DNA of 64,000 nucleotides, taken from the NCBI GenBank assembly GCA_031308135.1, contig JAHLJT010009436.1, forward strand, positions 138,716,303 through 138,780,302, read 5' to 3'. This document shows, piece by piece, positions 58,441 to 64,000 of this stretch. The position numbers were made by a program, and so were the translations under genes. Origin of the DNA: Acheta domesticus. Taxonomy: Eukaryota; Arthropoda; Insecta; Orthoptera; Gryllidae. The notes below the pieces were generated by a model, which made no database searches, was not told the origin of the DNA, and worked only from the letters and a program-made list of their open reading frames with translations. Each line of letters opens with the position of its first letter. Position 1 is the stretch's first letter.

Positions 58441-58700
58441 AACGCTATTATACAAAACAGTTATTCAATCTACCGTAACATTTGGGTCTAACAATCTACC
58501 GTTCAGTATGGGATGGAGTGCACTCAGTAACCTTCAAAAATTAGTTTCAATTCAAAATCCTTTTCTGATGAAGACTTTGAATGCGCCATGGTTTATTTCA
58601 ATCTTATTAATCTCTCGTATTCTGTTTCTACAAAAACACATGAGTAAAATTGCATGCCACTTCCACGTTTCCCCTTTGTTCCATAATCTTTAATCTGAGT
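58441..58700 (+). pseudogene. Jockey-like LINE ORF2, short C-terminal fragment
   Basis: LLYKTVIQSTVTFGSNN and then NLQKLVSIQNPFLMKTLNAP and WFIS parallel LYKSIIRPLMLYAYPIW and NIQNHFLRHATHAHWFIS of the 6475 element. The frame stays open from about 58443 to 58693. Confidence 0.6.
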
Positions 58701-59678
58701 CATTGCGTCAAAGGGCTCCAAATTAAATTCAAGTTGCCCCAAAATCAACTTAGTCTGTCTAAACATCTATTTTCGCCCAACGTACCCTATACTAGAATTT
58801 CTAGTACTGCACTCTAAATATAACCTCAAAGGAAAAACTAACCCACAGACAACATACATTCGTAGAAAACAAAATATTTTTCTCAAAGGATGGTCACATC
58901 CATAAACATCATTGTAAAAATTAATGACCCAATTCCTCAAGAGAAATTTCAAACGAGCAGAAATAAACTAAAAAAAATAATCTGAGAACTTTTAAGTTTT
59001 CCGTCTTATGTTTGATGCATCCTCGGGGATATCATAGCCAGTACACTTACAGGGTGTGAGCATTTGCCAGAGAGAGTCTCGAACGAGGCTATTGTGTTGC
59101 GAAAATTTGCCATGTGTATCGCGTCTGCATTTTTGAGTAGTAATTGTGTTTGACAAGTGCATTGGTAAGATACTATCTGCGTCTTCTACTGCTATCTTCG
59201 GAATAATAAATGTCCAAGGCACAAAGTTCCGGCAATATTTAGAGAAACGTTCAGTTTCTCTGAGCAAGAAAGTTTGAGCGATTTCGCTCTTCCGAACGGA
59301 ACCTTCACACGGGGTAGCATTGGCAAACACAGGGCGATACAATATACTGATGGTCACTTCGAATAATGGTCAAAGTTCGGGTAGAGTGCTAAATTTACGT
59401 GGCCGGTCTGAAACACTCCATTCTCCACTTGCTTATCACCACTTGATCAGCGTACGTAATTACGAGGCTTATTTTCGAGTTCGTGATTCAGGAACTAATG
59501 AGCGTCAGGCAACAGGATTTGTCGGCGTTCTATTCGTATAACAGAAACTTGAAATACTTTGTAAATGATTCGAATGTCCGATAAGAACAGCAACTTTGAT
59601 ATTTGTTTACCTGGTTTCATTTTATCATTTTAATGCTTACTCATTTACAAACCTGCTCATTTCGAATAAATTATGAAA
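58701..59678. other. No supported gene
   Basis: The minus-strand frame 58992-59357 (121 codons, Cys/Thr-rich, containing FLLRETERFSKYCRNFVPW) has fairly balanced composition, but I recognise no domain and see no splice or start context. Confidence 0.3.
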
Positions 59679-61038
59679 CTCATGGCGCTAAAACAGCATG
59701 TACGGGTACTTTCTTGCCGGTATTTTCACGCAAAATTACGCGAAAATTGCTCAAATTTTCGAAAAATTGCACATGACATCTCAAAATCTATCTTTAAAGA
59801 ACTAAGTTCATTAAGGAACAAAATCTCTATTTTTAATATTTTAGTTGTGGGATACCACCAAAAAAATTTGAACTTTTGCAATTTTCGGAAAATTAAGCTC
59901 GTTATTCGTTGAGAAATGTTCGTTGAAATGTTCGTCGTGTACATGAGACCTTCATAATTCTCTTAAATGTCCTTCACGCTATCCAACAACAAAATCTAAT
60001 AAAAAACGATAGAGCGGTTTTTTTGAAAATTTGGAAAATGCCCCAGAGGCTTCTTGTAAAGACCCCCCAAAATTAAAATATGTTTTAAATTCAAGGGACT
60101 TGGTTTGGATTTATTTGCCAATTTCACAGATACAATTCTTATCGTGTAGTTATGTTATGCTTAATTATGATATTTACATATTTGTTATGCATTATAATTG
60201 CTACACTCTCCTGTGCTCTATGATGTTTTGGAGGATCACTGTATATAAGTGTGTAGTGACCCTTTTGTGTAATTTTTTGTCCCTTTCTCTTAGTTTCTCT
60301 TAGGCAACATAATTATGTCAATTTTGTTCCTGTCAAGTTCAATTATTATTTCATATTCACTTGTATGCCACGATTTTACATTCCATGTTACAGTCCGTGT
60401 TATGGTTCTTCCTTTTCCAATTCGTAGTCCTTTTCTTGCCAGAGTTGTCATACATATAGGATTGATTCGAAGCAAATTCTTGGAGCTCTGAGCGGTGTCA
60501 TTTTTTTACCCTGAGCAGGTTGCTAACTTTACTCAGGAACCCTCCTCCTTTATCCGGACTTGGGACCGGCAGTGAGCTGCTAAGATACTCAATCCACCTA
60601 GCAGACACCATAGGCGGACCGAAGGAAGGAATGGAATGATCATATTGAGAGAATGGAGGAGAAAAGATCTTATTGAGAGAATGGAGGAGAAAGAATAGTG
60701 GGGATTTACAAGGGAGTAAAGCTGAGGGGAAGAAGAGAGGTTGACAGACCAAGAAGGAGATGGAAAGACTCGTTATAATTCTTGGAAAGGAACAAGTCTT
60801 AGACTTTTTAAGAAGAAGAAGAAATTCAAGGGGCTGCGACATCAACTACATCGATAGAAGAGTATCAATTTTGGAGAAAATAGGCTGAATGTTTTAGCCG
60901 CTGGCATTGTTCACAGGTAGATTTATCTACTTTTTCGTTACCAGGGCCCTGTAATATGAGTTTTTCCTGGCGAAAATATTGCCGTTTTTCGCGCAGCATT
61001 ACCTATCTTTATCTCTACTCAGTAGCGAGAAAGTAAAA
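59679..61038 (-). mobile_element. Helentron-like element split by a LINE insertion
   Basis: The left end CTCATGGCGCTAAAACAGCATG is a mutated family 3' terminus. The right end GCGAGAAAGTAAAAAC is the complement of the family 5' end TTTTTACTTTCTCGC. Family blocks CAAATTTTCGAAAAATTGCAC, TATCAATTTTGGAGAAAAT and TTTTTCGCGCAGCATTACC lie on both sides of an inserted LINE (60098-60821). Confidence 0.65.
60098..60821 (+). mobile_element. RTE-like LINE insertion with 5' inversion
   Basis: It is flanked by an exact 11-bp duplication AAATTCAAGGG (60087-60097 and 60822-60832). The 3' end carries an (AGA)n tail. Plus-strand sequence before the tail resembles the RTE ORF2 C-terminus (GRP-like RRRWKDS followed by FLERNKS in shifting frames). 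The left part is inverted: on the minus strand 60475-60400 reads RTVTWNVKSWHTSEYEI and then LDRNKIDIIMLPK, the endonuclease start (TWNVRS...DI..LQE). This is the twin-priming arrangement. Confidence 0.75.
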
Positions 61039-62509
61039 ACAATGGAAAATAATGGCAATGCATGTCGTTATCGGTGGTTGTGAGCAAAGTATTTCCATAA
61101 ATTCTGTTTCAAAGAATAATCCAAATGGCAATGCAATTTTTTATGGGTATTTGTGGACCAAAAATGTCCATAAATAAAGTTTCAAAGATTAATACCAATA
61201 TCGGGGGATATTAGAAGAACGCATTTGAGGTATGAAAGAATACATTTTGCACTAATCATTTTATTAACTCAGTTTACAATGTCCACCGTTTCCGAAAACA
61301 TGGGACTCCTATCTGTTCGAAACGCATCAGTTGAATTGCATATGCTGTACACAAGAAAGTGGCAATGGTAGCAAATATCTGTTTACACTTGACCCTCCAC
61401 AATTCAACTCACATTCCAACAACTCCACATTCAAATCCCGAAACACATGAACTCATCCAGGAAGATGATGTTATATTGCAATTGATTCAGTAATTAAACA
61501 AAAGAACTTACAAACATACCATCAGAACACATTTCCCTCCTTGTGTTTAATAATATTGGTCAATACATTGACAAATTACGAGTGCATTGAAACCCTCAAA
61601 TACTTTATCTTGTTAGTTTTCGCTGTTTTGATTTATACGGCGTATATCGATTTCACTCTGAAAATAGGTGATTTCGTTCTTCATTCATTCTAATTACTTG
61701 ATTGATTGAAAGTTCGTGAAGGCAAGAAGAATCCCAAAACATTTTTCTCGTCGCTAATCCTGCAGAAAATTACAAACATTGAAAAAAGGTTTATATTCGT
61801 GGAAACACAGAGCAGTCCTTGTTTCTCCATAGTCATGGAAACAGTGTAAAAGTTAGATGACTGCAATATGTAAAGATCAGCGCACCCGTGCGAGAACTCT
61901 GTCACGTCGAACTTCATCCTCTTCTCTATCCTTCAGTTTCCATATTAAGGGGGAAAAGTTGGTAAGAAACGTACCTTTTGTTTAAAAAATTAACAAGGTA
62001 ACTTCCAATGTATTTACTTTTATAAGTACATTAAAAGTTACATCAGTTACATTGGAAGTTATCAAATAAAAACAACAAACTATAAAATTGATGTTTGAAA
62101 CAAATTTTGAATAAAGTATTATTCAGAGTTGGTGGCAGATCAACAATTAACAGCAATTCCTTAAAATCAATATTTGATGTATCTTGCTTGACAGTTAGCT
62201 TTTTGCTTTCCGTGATAGTAAAAAACTAGAAAAGCGTTTTCCTTTTAAGAAAACTACGTAAAGTTGTCCACGCAAAAATACAGGATCAGGCAAGTACAAC
62301 CCTACATTTTGGAATATTATTTAACTTTATTACCGAACTCAGAGGTACACCCGTGCAATTCAATCGTCTCAAATATCAGTAAATTAGTTTAATTTCGCAC
62401 ACTGTTGCATATTCTGCTCGTCTCTTAATGCATGGGATGGTATTGACAAGCGCCTGCCCATAATAGAATTTTCAAGAAGCTCTCGTCCTATCTCGCACCG
62501 TAATCACGG
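61039..62509. other. No gene; one hairpin
   Basis: The sequence is AT-rich. GTAACTTCCAATGTA and its complement TACATTGGAAGTTA pair across about 30 bases at 61998-62060. The stretch around 62510 begins family S. Confidence 0.4.
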
Positions 62510-62760
62510 TGCGAGGAACGTGCCTTCGAGGCCATTGGCCTCAAAATTCCAGATTTGAAGGCCCTAGAACTATTTGTTTAGGAGTTATTTAACTAAATAA
62601 ATTTTTAACAATGCTGCCCAACTGTTGGGAATTGCATTTTACGTGAATATTTACATGTGGTATTTTTTCAGCAAATCCCTCATATTTTTAAGTCAAAGTG
62701 CAATATGTCACGTCTCTGTGAAATTCTCTTCCTTAAATTGGTTGCGTTTGAAAGGAACAA
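62510..62760 (+). repeat. Dispersed family S, copy 1
   Basis: GGCCCTAGAACTATTTGTTTAGGAGTTATTTAACTA and AAGTCAAAGTGCAATATG align with 63735-64000. The copy may be part of a longer element, because the second copy runs to the window edge. Confidence 0.7.
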
Positions 62761-63734
62761 AACTCATCTACGCTATAAAATAATATAGGAGAAGAATTTT
62801 TATAATATAAGCAATAAAATATGAGTTGAAGTGGTAGCATCTGGATTATAGTATGATGTGCCAATTATATTTCCACTTTTCTTGTTTAAGAAAGATTTTA
62901 TATAAATTCCTTCTAACATTAATGGAACTATGCAATCTGATTCCTACAATGTTTTGAATTTATCCTAGCACACTTCAAAATATTCTCATCTGCTTGTTCT
63001 TACTGTTCGTAGTTGTGGAGAGACAGCATATCCCGATTTCCTCAAAAATGTGTATGCATAAGGGGTAATAGAAAACAAAATACTGCAGAAAGCTGACAAA
63101 TCAGCATTATATCTATTACACTGTTCAATGGTTAATAAATCGATCGGTATAATAATAAATTTAACTTGTTTGCACATATCATCTAGATATTTTACTAACC
63201 TGCTTAAAATAGCATTTACAACACAATGTACCTCAAGAATAGTCCTCCTAGTTTTCGGGCAAATGCTTCAACTTTTCCCAGATATAAATTAACTTGTTGA
63301 AATTACTAATCACTCTAGGAAAAATATTATTTACCAGCTTTTTCAGTACAATATCATGACTCAGCACGCTGACTTGCACATTTGAACGAATCATTGCTGA
63401 TAAAGAAAATAATGGCACAATTAAAACACAACCCAAACCTAATAAGACACAGTATTTTTTCTTAACGGTACGCAATCGTCCATTCTTTGCCAGTATTTTT
63501 TCTTTCTTCTTTTTGGCGTAGAACATCAATTATGTAAATAAATTTCGTCAGTCTGCGCAAAACACGGTGTACACAGAGAGCGTAAATATTAAATGGAGGG
63601 AATCAAAGCCTTCTAAGGGGGACGTAACAAAGATGGCTACCGGCACCAAGGGCTGAAATATAGATGACATTGGCAATATCGGTATTCGTTGGACGAACAA
63701 AAATGTAATAGAATGTCCAAAAGTATCGTATCCT
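62761..63734. other. Unassigned, with two minus-strand open frames
   Basis: 63248-63529 (minus) encodes a basic start followed by a hydrophobic stretch (VLLGLGCVLIVPLFSLSAMI) that could be one membrane helix. 62986-63177 (minus) has a weaker one. They could be decayed exons of a membrane protein, but there is no recognisable signature. Confidence 0.3.
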
Positions 63735-64000
63735 ATAGATTACGGTTTGAGAAATGTTGCTTTGAGGCCTCAACATTTGTAGTTTGGCCTCAACATTTCA
63801 AGTTTTATAGCCCTAGAAAGCTTTGTTTAGGAATTATTTAACTATCTAGATTTTGACAATGCTGTCATGTGTTGCAGGTTGCATTTGAAACGAATATTTA
63901 GACAGGTTTTTTAAACAAATACTTCATATTTTTCTAGACAAAATGCAATTCGTTGTATCTCCATGATCTTTTTCTTTACTGACCTATTTATAAAGATTGG
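63735..64000 (+). repeat. Dispersed family S, copy 2 (runs off the window)
   Basis: GCCCTAGAAAGCTTTGTTTAGG, AATTATTTAACTA and ATTTATAAAGATTGG align with 62560-62600 and with the end of the 39380 fragment. It continues beyond the window. Confidence 0.7.

Noticed and set aside
60498..60845. 115-codon minus-strand frame
   Set aside because: It is the complement of the plus-strand LINE tail and the (AGA)n tract.
1..64000. CRISPR array, operons or prokaryotic defence system
   Set aside because: The tandem repeats lack spacers, and the gene structure is eukaryotic with introns and LINEs.

Overview
This looks like nuclear DNA of an insect. It is AT-rich with large introns and spliceosomal signals, and it carries Jockey-like, RTE-like, mariner, piggyBac-like, hAT-like and Helitron-like repeats. 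It contains a divergent insect ionotropic receptor (IR) gene of the kind greatly expanded in cockroaches and termites. Blattodea or another polyneopteran is my best guess, but the sequence alone does not prove it. There is no operon or prokaryotic signature, no CRISPR array and no rRNA, and the only tRNA-like sequences look like SINE heads.

The one convincing host gene is the IR gene at 32802-44316 on the plus strand. Exon 1 (32802-33086) encodes a signal peptide. Exon 2 (41073-42559) encodes the ligand-binding lobes, TM1, the pore loop, TM2 and the second S2 lobe. Exon 3 (44011-44316) encodes the last membrane helix and tail. All junctions are phase 0. One reading-frame break lies just before the pore loop (about 42035-42050), so the copy is either a young pseudogene or carries a 1-base sequence error. 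Intron 1 (about 8 kb) is packed with transposable elements: two fold-back MITE copies, a candidate 2.04-kb solo LTR between (TA)n tracts, and a palindrome of about 2.2 kb with 1-kb arms.

The rest is repeat-derived. Region 1-4022 may be one 4-kb hAT-type element holding a 15-unit 37-bp minisatellite. Region 6304-13490 is a broken Jockey-like LINE interrupted near its 3' end by a Helitron/Helentron-like element. That Helentron-like family recurs in both orientations (15649, 23893, 26230, 30430, 52020, 56039, 57177, 59679). It shows a hairpin plus CTAG-type 3' end next to TT, and a short inverted repeat shared by the two termini. A GC-rich family with an unclear mechanism (R) occurs at 14035, 22760, 23430 and 49285. 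PiggyBac-like TTAA elements lie at 20649-22119 and 50809-51398. hAT-type MITEs lie at 28095-28645, 28744-29224 and 45527-45762. A degenerate mariner lies at 53916-54828. RTE-type LINE remnants lie at 56500-57060 and 60098-60821; the second is a 5'-inverted insertion with an 11-bp target duplication inside a Helentron-like copy. Jockey-like tails lie at 30715 and 58441. Many AT-rich stretches hold nothing I can identify.

I found no previously undescribed multi-gene system. The most interesting points are the near-intact IR gene with its single break, the Helentron-like family, the large palindrome and the nested insertions that give a relative chronology.
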